Shown one piece after another: positions 6,128 through 13,345 of a stretch of 13,617 bases of DNA; the stretch's first letter is position 1; every line of letters begins with the position of its first letter. The position numbers and the translations under genes were made by a program. A model generated the notes under the pieces. It worked only from the letters and a program-made list of their open reading frames with translations, was not told the origin of the DNA and did not search any database. This stretch comes from an uncultured Rubrobacteraceae bacterium (GTDB lineage: Bacteria > Actinomycetota > Rubrobacteria > Rubrobacterales > Rubrobacteraceae), in the NCBI GenBank assembly GCA_902806105.1, contig CADCVI010000062.1:1-13617 (forward strand). The letters run 5' to 3'.

Positions 6128-8161
6128 CTACTCGGAGCGGTTCGTTCCCCCGGTGGCCCCGGCGGTGTTGCTCCCGGCGAGGCGCGCCCCGACGAGGTGG
6201 ACCACGATCCCGACGATCAAGACCCCAACCCCGACCGCCGTCCAGAACGGCTCCAGGTACAGGAGGATGACGCCCGCGGCCCCGCACAGGATGCGCTCGG
6301 GGAGCCGGGCCGGTCCTATAAGCCACGCGCCCGTCGCGACGGCGAGGGCGCCCACGGCCAGCGCCGAGACGAGGAACGTGAGGGCGATCTGTAGCGGCGG
6401 CCCCTGCAACAGCAGCGCCTCGCCGTTCGGAGAGAGGACGAAGGCGAAGGGGACGAGGAAGGCCGGAAGGGTGTACTTCCAGGTCATCATCATCGTCTTG
6501 AAGGCGTTGCCCCCCGTGATCGCCGAGGCAGCGACGGCCGCGAGCGCCGTCGGCGGGCTGACCTCCGAGAGCACCGCGTAGTAGAAGATGAACATGTAGG
6601 CGACGAACGGCGCCACCCCGAGCTCCGTGAGCGCCGGTCCGATAATCACCGAGGCGATGATGAACGACGCCGTCACCGGCACGGCGAGGCCGAGCAGGAG
6701 GACCGCGATAGCCGAGTAGAGCGCCGTGAGGGCGAGGCTCCCGGCCGCGAGCCCGATGATCACGCTGCTCAGCTTCAGCCCGAGGCCGGTGAGCGTCACG
6801 ACGGCGACGATGATCCCGGCCGCCGCCGTCGTCGCCGCGACGGGCAAGACCCCCATCGCCCCGGCGACCAGCGCGTCGTAGACCCGCCTCGGCCCCATCC
6901 TGTGCTCCCGGCTCAGGAACGAGAGCAGGAACGCCGCGATCGTCGCGTAAAAGACCGCCCGGAACGGCGAGAACCCGACCGCCATCAGCCCGACGATGAG
7001 GAAGAGAGAGCTGAAGTGGTAGCCGTAACGGAGCAGCAGGTACCCGAACGGCGGCGTGTCGACCGCCACGCCCCGGGTGCCGAAGCGCCGGGCGTCGGCT
7101 TCTATGGCCAGGATGATCCCGAGGTAGTACAGCAGCGACGGGATGATGGCGTAGAGCAGCACCGTCAGGTAGCTCACCCCGAGAAACTCGGCGATGATGA
7201 ACGCCGCCGCCCCGAGCGTCGGGGGGGAGAGGATCGCCCCTATCCCCGCCGCCGCGAGCACCCCGCCCCCCTCGACCTGCGGATACCCGCCCCTCTTCAG
7301 GATGGGCCACGCCACGCTCCCCAGCGTCACGGTGGTCGCCGTCCCCGAGCCCGAGACGGTCCCGAGCAGGAACCCGGCGAGGGTCGTGGTGCGCCCCGGC
7401 CCGGTCCGCGAGCGCCCGAAGGCGGCGAAGCTCACGTCTATAAAGTATTTGCCTGCCCCGGAGTACTCCAGGACCGCCCCGTAGATCGTGAACAGAACGA
7501 TGTACGTCGCGGCGACGTCGAGCGGGACGCCGAAGAGCCCTTCGAGGCCCATGTAGGTCTGCCCGATTATCCGGTCTGGGCCGTAGCCGGAGTGGCCGAC
7601 GACGAAGCCGGGCGGGACAAGCGCCCCGAGGTACGCGTAGGCTATGAAGAGGAGGCAGACGGCCGGGAGGATCCAGCCGACCGTCCTCCGCGTCGCCTCC
7701 AGGACGAGCAGGATGGTTATGGTCCCGAAGACGAGGTCCAGCGGATCGGGGCTCGCCGCCCGCCGGATAAAGTCGTCGAAGACGACGAGCGTGTACCCGA
7801 GCGCGACCACGGAGAGGACGGCGAAGAGCCAGTCGGTCACGCCAGGGTTGTCGGGACGCTCTTCCCCCGTCTCCGTGGGAGTCGAGCCCGAGCCCCAGGC
7901 CCGGTAGAGGACGAAGGTCATCGCGAGCGCTACGGCGAGGAAGCTCGTGCGGTAGAGCTGCTCGGGCAGCGGATCTAGCACCCAGTAGAGCGCGTAGAGC
8001 GAGAGCAGGAACCCGGAGACCGAGAGGAGGCGCCTCGGCAGGCCCGTCAGGCGGCGGGCCGGCTTCTCGGACTCGAACTCCTCGAGCAGGTGGTCCGTCC
8101 TGACAGGCGCATCCGTCGTCAGCGTGCTTCCGTCCGGCCGCTCCTCACGCGAATCAGTCAA
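6128..8161 (-). CDS. TRAP transporter permease, fused 4TM/12TM subunits (TAXI type)
   Basis: An integral membrane protein of about 677 residues, the fused small and large membrane subunits of a TAXI-type TRAP symporter, which moves organic acids in with an ion gradient. After a charged cytoplasmic N terminus come about four DctQ-like helices, then a DctM-like domain with alternating hydrophobic segments. Family landmarks are GTVSGSGTATTVTLGS with WPILKRGGY following, then AILSPPTLGAAAFIIAEFLG, and later SEVSPPTALAAVAASAITGG. I prefer TTG at 8161: AAAGGAG lies eight bases upstream, and the promoter at 8204-8232 would leave a leader of only about 12 bases for the ATG at 8185, which adds eight residues. 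The partner receptor and DUF1850 genes lie beyond an oppositely oriented crotonase gene. Substrate unknown. Confidence 0.93.
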   Translation of the reverse strand: MTDSREERPDGSTLTTDAPVRTDHLLEEFESEKPARRLTGLPRRLLSVSGFLLSLYALYWVLDPLPEQLYRTSFLAVALAMTFVLYRAWGSGSTPTETGEERPDNPGVTDWLFAVLSVVALGYTLVVFDDFIRRAASPDPLDLVFGTITILLVLEATRRTVGWILPAVCLLFIAYAYLGALVPPGFVVGHSGYGPDRIIGQTYMGLEGLFGVPLDVAATYIVLFTIYGAVLEYSGAGKYFIDVSFAAFGRSRTGPGRTTTLAGFLLGTVSGSGTATTVTLGSVAWPILKRGGYPQVEGGGVLAAAGIGAILSPPTLGAAAFIIAEFLGVSYLTVLLYAIIPSLLYYLGIILAIEADARRFGTRGVAVDTPPFGYLLLRYGYHFSSLFLIVGLMAVGFSPFRAVFYATIAAFLLSFLSREHRMGPRRVYDALVAGAMGVLPVAATTAAAGIIVAVVTLTGLGLKLSSVIIGLAAGSLALTALYSAIAVLLLGLAVPVTASFIIASVIIGPALTELGVAPFVAYMFIFYYAVLSEVSPPTALAAVAASAITGGNAFKTMMMTWKYTLPAFLVPFAFVLSPNGEALLLQGPPLQIALTFLVSALAVGALAVATGAWLIGPARLPERILCGAAGVILLYLEPFWTAVGVGVLIVGIVVHLVGARLAGSNTAGATGGTNRSE

Positions 8162-8203
8162 GCCAGTGACTCCTTTCCCCGCCATCGAGCGGTCCCCGGA
8201 GCC

Positions 8204-8232
8204 AGCATAGTCCCGGCCCCCTACCCAGTCAA
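8204..8232 (-). promoter_or_regulatory. sigma70-like promoter of the TRAP permease
   Basis: On the minus strand TTGACT (8232-8227) is followed after exactly 17 bases by TATGCT (8209-8204), matching consensus at 5 of 6 and 4 of 6 positions. Transcription would begin near 8197, giving a leader of about 36 bases to the TTG start at 8161. Confidence 0.6.
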
Positions 8233-8254
8233 ACGTAGAGTGGAGTATCTGCGC

Positions 8255-8312
8255 CGTTCTCCTTGCCGCGGGAACTGACCATCCCTAAGATGGCGGCGCG
8301 AGGGGGAGAACG
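8255..8312. repeat. inverted octamer pair bracketing the crotonase promoter
   Basis: CGTTCTCC (8255-8262) directly abuts the -35 element and its exact inverted copy GGAGAACG (8305-8312) lies just after the expected transcription start. Their outer limits span 58 bases and the gap is 42 bases. The placement suits a repressor operator pair. The same octamer recurs in the leader of the TAXI receptor gene. Confidence 0.4.
8263..8291 (+). promoter_or_regulatory. candidate promoter of the crotonase gene
   Basis: TTGCCG (8263-8268) and TAAGAT (8286-8291) are separated by 17 bases, each matching the sigma70 consensus at 4 of 6 positions. The start of transcription would be near 8298, about 41 bases before the GTG. 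The site is bracketed by an inverted pair of the octamer CGTTCTCC/GGAGAACG. Confidence 0.45.
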
Positions 8313-8338
8313 TCGGTTCGTAAAAGGGAGGGCGGGGC

Positions 8339-9127
8339 GTGGCGGATCTCGAGTACGCGGTCGAGAACGGGGTCGGGACGATACTGCTCAACCGTCCGAC
8401 CCGCAAGAACGCCTTCACGACGGAGATGGTCGACGCGTGGGCCGAGGTCCTGCGCGGCGCGCGGACTGACGACTCCGTGGGCGCCATCGTCGTGACCGGC
8501 GCGGGGGACGCCTTCTGCTCCGGCGGCGAATTGGAGGGGCTGGCCCCCGGCGACGAAGGCCCGACGACGTACGAGCGAAAAGCCTTCCTCACGGATCACG
8601 TCCACCGCGTCGCCTACGCCCTGGAGGACCTCGACAAGCCAGTGATCGCGGCCGTCAACGGCGTCGCCGTGGGCGCTGGGATGGACATGGCGCTGATGTG
8701 CGACATGCGCTTCGTCGCCCGTTCGGCCCGGATGAGCGAGGGCTACATCAAGGTAGGTCTCGTCCCCGGCGACGGCGGCGCGTACTGGCTCCCCCGCCTC
8801 GTCGGCACGGCGAAGGCGATGGAGCTCCTGCTCACCGGCGATTTCGTCCATGCCGAGGAGGCGCACAGGATCGGGCTCGCGAACCGTGTCTACGACGACG
8901 CGGACCTCATGCAGGAGACGCGCCGGTTCGCCGAGGGAATAGCCGCCGGGCCGCCGCGCATAACCCGGATGATCAAACGCGCAATCTACCAGTCCGCCAG
9001 GAGCGACCTGCGCACGAGCCTCGACCTGATCTCCTCTCACATGGCCGTCGTCCAGTCCATGGAGGAACACACCGAGGCCTTCAACGCCTTCCGCGAGAAA
9101 CGCCCCCCGAACTTCGAAGGCCGCTAG
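8339..9127 (+). CDS. enoyl-CoA hydratase/isomerase (crotonase) family protein
   Basis: A 262-residue cytoplasmic crotonase-superfamily protein of the usual length. The CoA-binding and oxyanion-hole segments are clear: AFCSGGEL (58-65) and NGVAVGAGMDMAL (107-119). By alignment with rat mitochondrial hydratase, the two catalytic glutamates (E144 and E164) correspond to D116 and Y136. The 20-residue spacing is kept but the second acid is missing, so an isomerase, hydrolase or lyase is as likely as a hydratase. The GTG start has AAGGGAGG seven bases upstream. It sits on the opposite strand inside a TRAP transporter locus: divergent from the permease, and convergent with the DUF1850 gene, with both stop codons in one shared CTAG at 9124-9127. 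Its product may process the imported compound, by position only. Confidence 0.92.
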   Translation: MADLEYAVENGVGTILLNRPTRKNAFTTEMVDAWAEVLRGARTDDSVGAIVVTGAGDAFCSGGELEGLAPGDEGPTTYERKAFLTDHVHRVAYALEDLDKPVIAAVNGVAVGAGMDMALMCDMRFVARSARMSEGYIKVGLVPGDGGAYWLPRLVGTAKAMELLLTGDFVHAEEAHRIGLANRVYDDADLMQETRRFAEGIAAGPPRITRMIKRAIYQSARSDLRTSLDLISSHMAVVQSMEEHTEAFNAFREKRPPNFEGR

Positions 9128-9618
9128 CGCAACGCTTCCCGAACCTCCGTAAGGGGCGTATCCCCCTCCACCCGCAGGGTCAGGTGCACGGCACCATCTC
9201 CCCCGAAGAGCGGGAAGCGCTCCCCCGAGACGACGAGCGTCTTTCGGCCCTTCGCCGTGCCGACCAGGGGCAGCTCCTCGAAGCGCTGCTCCCTGTCCAG
9301 CTTCAAGCTCAGCCAGCGCCCATCGGCGCTCTTACGGCCCCCAACGGCGTAGTAGTCGAGCACCCCGTCGTTCGTCGAGGAGACCTCGACGAGCGCGAAG
9401 CCACCCTCCCCGTCCGCGACGAACCGCTCTACCACCGGCTCCTGATAGTACGAGTGGACGTATTCGATCTCGAATTTTTCGGAACCCGATAGCTCCCCCC
9501 GCGCCACCACCCGGCCGTCCTCCGCGCGCACCACCACCGAAGATCCGGCCTCGAAGAGGGAGCCGGCACCGAGCAGGACCAGGAGGGCCGCTACCCCGAC
9601 CGCCAGCCGGCGCCGCAA
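9124..9618 (-). CDS. DUF1850 domain protein of the TAXI-TRAP locus
   Basis: A protein of about 164 residues in the DUF1850 family, whose genes are commonly found beside TAXI receptor and fused TRAP permease genes; its role in transport is not known. After a short basic stretch, residues 6-22 form a hydrophobic signal or anchor. The family signature is visible as FEIEYVHSYYQEPVVERF (49-66) with H55 and S56, and the rest is predicted beta-rich. No ATG or GTG is available near the expected N terminus, so I infer TTG at 9618. Its ribosome site is weak and the start is uncertain by some tens of bases. The gene follows the TAXI receptor gene by 83 bases on the same strand, presumably one transcript. 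Its stop overlaps that of the convergent crotonase gene. Confidence 0.82.
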   Translation of the reverse strand: MRRRLAVGVAALLVLLGAGSLFEAGSSVVVRAEDGRVVARGELSGSEKFEIEYVHSYYQEPVVERFVADGEGGFALVEVSSTNDGVLDYYAVGGRKSADGRWLSLKLDREQRFEELPLVGTAKGRKTLVVSGERFPLFGGDGAVHLTLRVEGDTPLTEVREALR

Positions 9619-9701
9619 GCCCCGTGCCCTACCCGCTCGACCGGCGAACGGCGGCCCGGACGTCGTGCCTGCCGCCGTTCGTTGGCCCCCCGTGTCCGGT
9701 C

Positions 9702-10688
9702 TTAGCCGGCCTCGTCGTAGTAGCGCTGGGCGCCCGGGTGGAGCTCCAGGGGAGCTACGTCCTGCGCCTTCTCGAGGTCGAGGTTCTTCGCCTCGGGGTG
9801 GACCCTCTCCAGCTCGGCCTTGCGGTCGAAGAGGAGTTTCGTGATCTGGTATGCCGTCTCCTCGTCCATCGACTCGTTCACTACCAGGAAGTTCGGCACA
9901 GCGATGGTCTGCACTTCTTCGTCGAAGCCCTCGTAGGTGCCGGCCGGGATCGGCGCCTCCTTGTAGGCCTCGCCGTACTCCTGCTGCAGGGCGCCCGCGT
10001 ACTCGGCGGTCGGGAGCAGGACGAGCGGGTCGGAGGTCGCGAGGTCCGTCAGGGAGCTCGTCGGCAGGCCGCCGGACCAGAAGAACGCGTCGATGGTACC
10101 GTCCCGGATCGCGGCGACCGAGTCCTCGACGCTCAGCGGCTGGCGCTCTATGTCGGAGTCCGGGTTTATCCCCGCGGCTTCGAGGAGGCGGAGCGCTATG
10201 ACCTCGGTCCCGGAGTTCGGCGAGCCGAGGGAGACCCTCTTGCCCCTGAGGTCTTCTATCGTCTGTATCCCCGAGTCTTCGAGGGCCACGACCTGCGTGT
10301 AGTTGTCGTAGAGCTGGGCGAGGGCTCGGGCGGGGACGGGCTCCTCGAAGCTCTCCTTGCCCTCGACGGCGTCGCTCGCGGTGTCGGCGAGGGCGAAGGC
10401 CATGTCGCTGTCCTCGTTGCCAATGAGGGTCATGTTGTCCACCGAGGCGGAGGTCGATTCGGCGGCGGCCTCGTAGCCCTCCATGTTCTGCGTGATCTGC
10501 TCGGCGAGCCCGCCGCCGTAGACGAAGTACACCCCGCCCGTCCCGCCCGTGGCGATCGAGAGCCGCTGCCCGCTCCCCGGCGCCCCGCCGCTGCAAGCCG
10601 CGAGCAGCCCGACGACGAGCAATGTTGCCGCCATCGCCGGTGCTATACGCAGCAAGCGCGGCACCCCACCCCGAAGTACCTTTCGCAT
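9702..10688 (-). CDS. TAXI-family TRAP transporter solute receptor, lipoprotein
   Basis: A 328-residue extracytoplasmic solute-binding protein of the TAXI family. The N terminus is a lipoprotein signal: basic residues, a hydrophobic core, and lipobox LAAC with C32 as the lipidated residue, so the receptor should be tethered to the outer face of the cytoplasmic membrane, as expected without an outer membrane. The binding domain begins with [18 protein letters not shown], a TAXI hallmark, and the middle contains [15 protein letters not shown]. The ATG at 10688 has AAAGGGGA upstream. A consensus-like promoter lies about 90 bases before it. DUF1850 follows in the same direction, and the permease is about 1.5 kb further on. 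TAXI substrates are poorly known; from memory, one characterised system carries 2-oxoglutarate. The substrate here is undetermined. Confidence 0.93.
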   Translation of the reverse strand: MRKVLRGGVPRLLRIAPAMAATLLVVGLLAACSGGAPGSGQRLSIATGGTGGVYFVYGGGLAEQITQNMEGYEAAAESTSASVDNMTLIGNEDSDMAFALADTASDAVEGKESFEEPVPARALAQLYDNYTQVVALEDSGIQTIEDLRGKRVSLGSPNSGTEVIALRLLEAAGINPDSDIERQPLSVEDSVAAIRDGTIDAFFWSGGLPTSSLTDLATSDPLVLLPTAEYAGALQQEYGEAYKEAPIPAGTYEGFDEEVQTIAVPNFLVVNESMDEETAYQITKLLFDRKAELERVHPEAKNLDLEKAQDVAPLELHPGAQRYYDEAG

Positions 10689-10727
10689 GAAGATCCCCTT
10701 TCCCTTCTCGGTCGAGCCCGGCCCACT

Positions 10728-10735
10728 GGAGAACG
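10728..10735 (+). repeat. third copy of octamer GGAGAACG, in the TAXI leader
   Basis: GGAGAACG lies in the region transcribed ahead of the receptor gene, about 40 bases upstream of its start codon and downstream of its promoter. It is identical to the inverted pair flanking the crotonase promoter. The octamer also occurs twice inside the DUF2252 coding region, so occurrence alone is not proof of function. Confidence 0.3.
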
Positions 10736-10776
10736 ACGAAGGGTCGCCCCGGCCGCGCCCGCTCCTCCCCTTCGAG

Positions 10777-10805
10777 ACTATATGGGCGCCCCACATCCCG
10801 GTCAA
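10777..10805 (-). promoter_or_regulatory. strong sigma70-like promoter of the TAXI receptor gene
   Basis: On the minus strand TTGACC (10805-10800) and TATAGT (10782-10777) match consensus at 5 of 6 positions each and are spaced by 17 bases. It is the best promoter match in the window. Transcription would start near 10770, giving a leader of about 82 bases that contains the GGAGAACG octamer. Confidence 0.7.
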
Positions 10806-10989
10806 CTCGTGCTCGCCGGGCCCCTCGCGCGCCGGTTGCGATGGCCGACGGTGCGTGAAAGAATGGCCTCCGCGGGACTCGCTTCCCGCCGGAGAAGGGG
10901 ACTCCGCGGGCACCAGGAGCCGGGGAAGAAGCGCCTCTGCCGTGCTGGACGGCGGAAAACACCAAAGCGGCCGATTAGGAGGTCAAAGT

Positions 10990-12234
10990 ATGGACTTCGA
11001 GTACTCCGAGAAGGTGCAGAAGCTCCGGGCGGAGCTCACCGAGTTCATGGACGAGTACGTCTACCCCAACGAGAAGACCTACCACGAGCAGGTCCGCGCG
11101 GCGGACAGCCCGTGGGACACGCCCCCGATCATGGACGAGCTCAAGGAGAGGGCGAAGTCGGCGGGGCTGTGGAACCTCTTCCTGCCGGAGTCCGAGTTTG
11201 GGGCCGGGCTCTCCAACCTGGAGTACGCGCCGCTCTGCGAGATCATGGGCCGCAGCCTCATCGCCCCGGAGGTCTTCAACTGCAACGCCCCGGATACCGG
11301 AAATATGGAGGTCCTCGCCCGCTACGGGAGCCCCGAGCAGCAGGAGAAGTGGCTCAAGCCGCTGCTCGAAGGCGAGATCCGCTCGGCCTTCTGCATGACC
11401 GAGCCGGACGTCGCCTCCTCGGACGCGACGAACATCCAGTCCAGCATCGAGCGTGACGGCGAAGAGTACGTCATAAACGGCCGCAAGTGGTGGTCGACGG
11501 GCGCGGGGAGCTCGCGCTGCAAGATCGCGATCTTCATGGGCAAGACGGACCCCCAGGCGAAGCGCCACGAGCAGCAGTCCATGATCCTGGTCCCGCTAGA
11601 TGCCCCCGGCGTGACGATCGAGCGCACCCTCTCGGTCTTCGGCTACGACGAGGCGCCGCACGGCCACGCGGAGATCACCTTCAACGACGCGAGGGTCCCC
11701 GTGGAGAACATCCTGTGGGGCGAGGGCAAGGGCTTCGCCATCGCGCAGGGACGCCTGGGGCCGGGCCGCATCCACCACTGCATGCGCCAGATCGGGGTAG
11801 CCGAGAGGGCGCTGGAGCTCATGTGCGAGCGGGTCAAGGACCGGGTCGCGTTCGGCAAGCCGCTCGCGGAGCAGGGCGTGATCATGGAGTGGATCGCGGA
11901 CTCCCGGATGGAGATAGAGCAATCCCGCCTCCTGACGCTCAAGGCCGCCGACATGATGGATAAGGTCGGCAACAAGGAGGCGAAGTCCGAGATCGCCCAG
12001 ATCAAGGTGGTCGCCCCCAACACGACCCTGCGCGTCCTCGACCGGGCCATCCAGGCCTTCGGCGGCGCCGGCGTCTCGGGCGACACCCCGCTCGCCACCT
12101 TCTGGGCGGAATCCCGCATCCTGCGCCTCGCCGACGGCCCCGACGAGGTCCACCGCGCCGCCGTGGCGAAGATAGAGCTGAGAAAAGAGCGCAAGGGAGA
12201 CCTGGTCACCGAAGAACTCAAGACGAGCTCCTAG
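10990..12234 (+). CDS. acyl-CoA dehydrogenase family protein, ACAD10/11-like
   Basis: A 414-residue flavoprotein of the acyl-CoA dehydrogenase family, slightly longer than the roughly 380 residues of a classic member. The flavin/substrate block [17 protein letters not shown] (133-149) and the segment [13 protein letters not shown] (257-269) resemble the ACAD10/11 group and bacterial relatives. The catalytic-base region reads LADGPDEVH (380-388), where classic enzymes have YEGT; D382 takes the place of the usual Glu, as in ACAD11. Relatives of this group act on 4-hydroxyacyl-CoA after phosphorylation by a separate or fused kinase, so simple fatty-acid oxidation is not assured. The ATG has AGGAGGT six bases upstream, an ideal ribosome site. 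It heads a two-gene unit with the phosphotriesterase-family gene 79 bases later. Confidence 0.93.
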   Translation: MDFEYSEKVQKLRAELTEFMDEYVYPNEKTYHEQVRAADSPWDTPPIMDELKERAKSAGLWNLFLPESEFGAGLSNLEYAPLCEIMGRSLIAPEVFNCNAPDTGNMEVLARYGSPEQQEKWLKPLLEGEIRSAFCMTEPDVASSDATNIQSSIERDGEEYVINGRKWWSTGAGSSRCKIAIFMGKTDPQAKRHEQQSMILVPLDAPGVTIERTLSVFGYDEAPHGHAEITFNDARVPVENILWGEGKGFAIAQGRLGPGRIHHCMRQIGVAERALELMCERVKDRVAFGKPLAEQGVIMEWIADSRMEIEQSRLLTLKAADMMDKVGNKEAKSEIAQIKVVAPNTTLRVLDRAIQAFGGAGVSGDTPLATFWAESRILRLADGPDEVHRAAVAKIELRKERKGDLVTEELKTSS

Positions 12235-12257
12235 AAAACCGTGCCCTCCGGAAAGAA

Positions 12258-12289
12258 GCCGCCGGTGAGAGGCGGCGCGGGGACCGCGC
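12258..12289 (+). other. two overlapping hairpins between dehydrogenase and phosphotriesterase genes
   Basis: GCCGCC (12258-12263) pairs with GGCGGC (12271-12276) around a seven-base loop. GCGCGG (12275-12280) pairs with CCGCGC (12284-12289) around GGA. The stems share two bases, so the full structures exclude one another. No T-run follows. They could stabilise, process or attenuate the shared transcript, or reflect GC content only. Confidence 0.35.
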
Positions 12290-12313
12290 AGAAGAAGTAG
12301 AAGAGGAGCCGGG

Positions 12314-13345
12314 ATGTCCACCCAGATCAACACGGTAACGGGCCCGATAGCCCCCGAAGACCTCGGCAAGACCCTGATGCACGAGCACTTTTTCTTCGGC
12401 TTTCCGGGCTACGCGGGGGACTCCCTGGGCTACAGGTCTCGCGAGGAGCTCGTGAGCATGGGCGTCGAGGCCGCCGGGCGGGCGAAGGCCCGGGGCGTAA
12501 AGACGATAGTGGACGCCACGCCGAACGAGTGCGGACGCGACCCGGAGCTTCTGCGCGAGGTCTCCGAGAGGAGCGGCGTCCAGATCGTCTGCTCGACCGG
12601 CTACTACTACGAGGGCGAGGGGGCCACTGCCTACTTCAAGTTCCGAAACGCCCTCCTGGGTACCGCCGAGGCCGAGGCCGAGGAGCTCATGGTGGCCGAG
12701 CTTACCGAGGGAATCGGCGATACCGGCATAAGAGCAGGCGTCATCAAGCTCGCCTCCGGCAAGGATGCCATCACGGACTACGAGAGGATGTTCTTCCTCG
12801 CCGGGGCGAGGGCCCAGAGGGCCACCGGCGTCCCGATCATCACGCACACCCAGGAGGGGACGATGGGCCCGGAGCAGGCCGCCCTCCTCGTGGAGGCCGG
12901 CGCGAACCCGGAGCAGGTCATGATCGGCCACATGGACGGCAGCACCGACGTCGCCTACCACATGGCGACGCTCGCGCACGGCGTCAACGTGGCCTTCGAC
13001 CGCTTCGGCGTCCAGGTCATCGTCGGCGCCCCGATGGACGAGGCGCGCAAAGCCACCCTGCTGGGACTCCTCGGGATGGGGTATGGTGGGCGCATCATGC
13101 TCTCCCACGACACCATCAACGTCTGGCTCGGCCGCCCGCTCGTCATGCCCGACGCGGTGGCGGATCTCCTGAAGGACTGGCATATAACCCACCTCTTCGA
13201 CAACATCGTCCCGTTCCTGAAGGGCGCGGGCGTGGGCGAAGAGCTGCTCGATTCGATCTTCACCGAGAACCCGCGGCGGCTCTTCGACCCCTCGCCGGCC
13301 CCCACGACGGCGGGCCGGGAGACGGCAGGGACGGTCGGCTCCTGA
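12314..13345 (+). CDS. phosphotriesterase-family metal-dependent hydrolase
   Basis: A 343-residue TIM-barrel amidohydrolase of the phosphotriesterase family, at typical length, probably cytoplasmic. All six binuclear-metal ligands are in place: H23 and H25 in LMHEHFF, K145 (the carboxylated lysine) in AGVIKLASG, H178 in IITHTQ, H206 in MIGHMDGSTD and D266 in MLSHDT. An active lactonase, esterase or phosphoesterase is therefore expected; many family members are lactonases and true organophosphate hydrolysis is rare. No signal peptide is seen. GAGGAG stands five bases before the ATG. The last 15 residues, rich in Thr, Gly and Ala, extend past the barrel and look unstructured. It is co-oriented behind the dehydrogenase gene, so its product probably feeds or clears a substrate of that pathway. 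The precise substrate is unknown. Confidence 0.93.
   Translation: MSTQINTVTGPIAPEDLGKTLMHEHFFFGFPGYAGDSLGYRSREELVSMGVEAAGRAKARGVKTIVDATPNECGRDPELLREVSERSGVQIVCSTGYYYEGEGATAYFKFRNALLGTAEAEAEELMVAELTEGIGDTGIRAGVIKLASGKDAITDYERMFFLAGARAQRATGVPIITHTQEGTMGPEQAALLVEAGANPEQVMIGHMDGSTDVAYHMATLAHGVNVAFDRFGVQVIVGAPMDEARKATLLGLLGMGYGGRIMLSHDTINVWLGRPLVMPDAVADLLKDWHITHLFDNIVPFLKGAGVGEELLDSIFTENPRRLFDPSPAPTTAGRETAGTVGS

Larger units (their letters stand above)
10689..10989. promoter_or_regulatory. divergent control region, TAXI receptor / acyl-CoA dehydrogenase
   Basis: This 301-base non-coding stretch holds the TAXI promoter (minus strand) in its left half. In its right half TTGCGA (10836-10841) and AAGAAT (10859-10864), 17 bases apart, are a weak candidate promoter for the dehydrogenase. 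The 9-mer CTCCGCGGG is directly repeated at 10868-10876 and 10902-10910, one repeat every 34 bases, in the presumed dehydrogenase leader. Long open frames through this region are GC artefacts without ribosome sites. Confidence 0.4.

Noticed and set aside
5941..7310. 455-codon minus-strand frame overlapping permease and PPOX genes
   Set aside because: It is out of frame with the hydrophobic permease reading and is Arg/Gly-rich without domains.
9124..10965. 613-codon minus-strand frame that would fuse DUF1850 to a long N-terminal region
   Set aside because: The upstream two thirds is an out-of-frame reading of the TAXI receptor gene, rich in Arg and Gly; only the last 160 or so codons are DUF1850.
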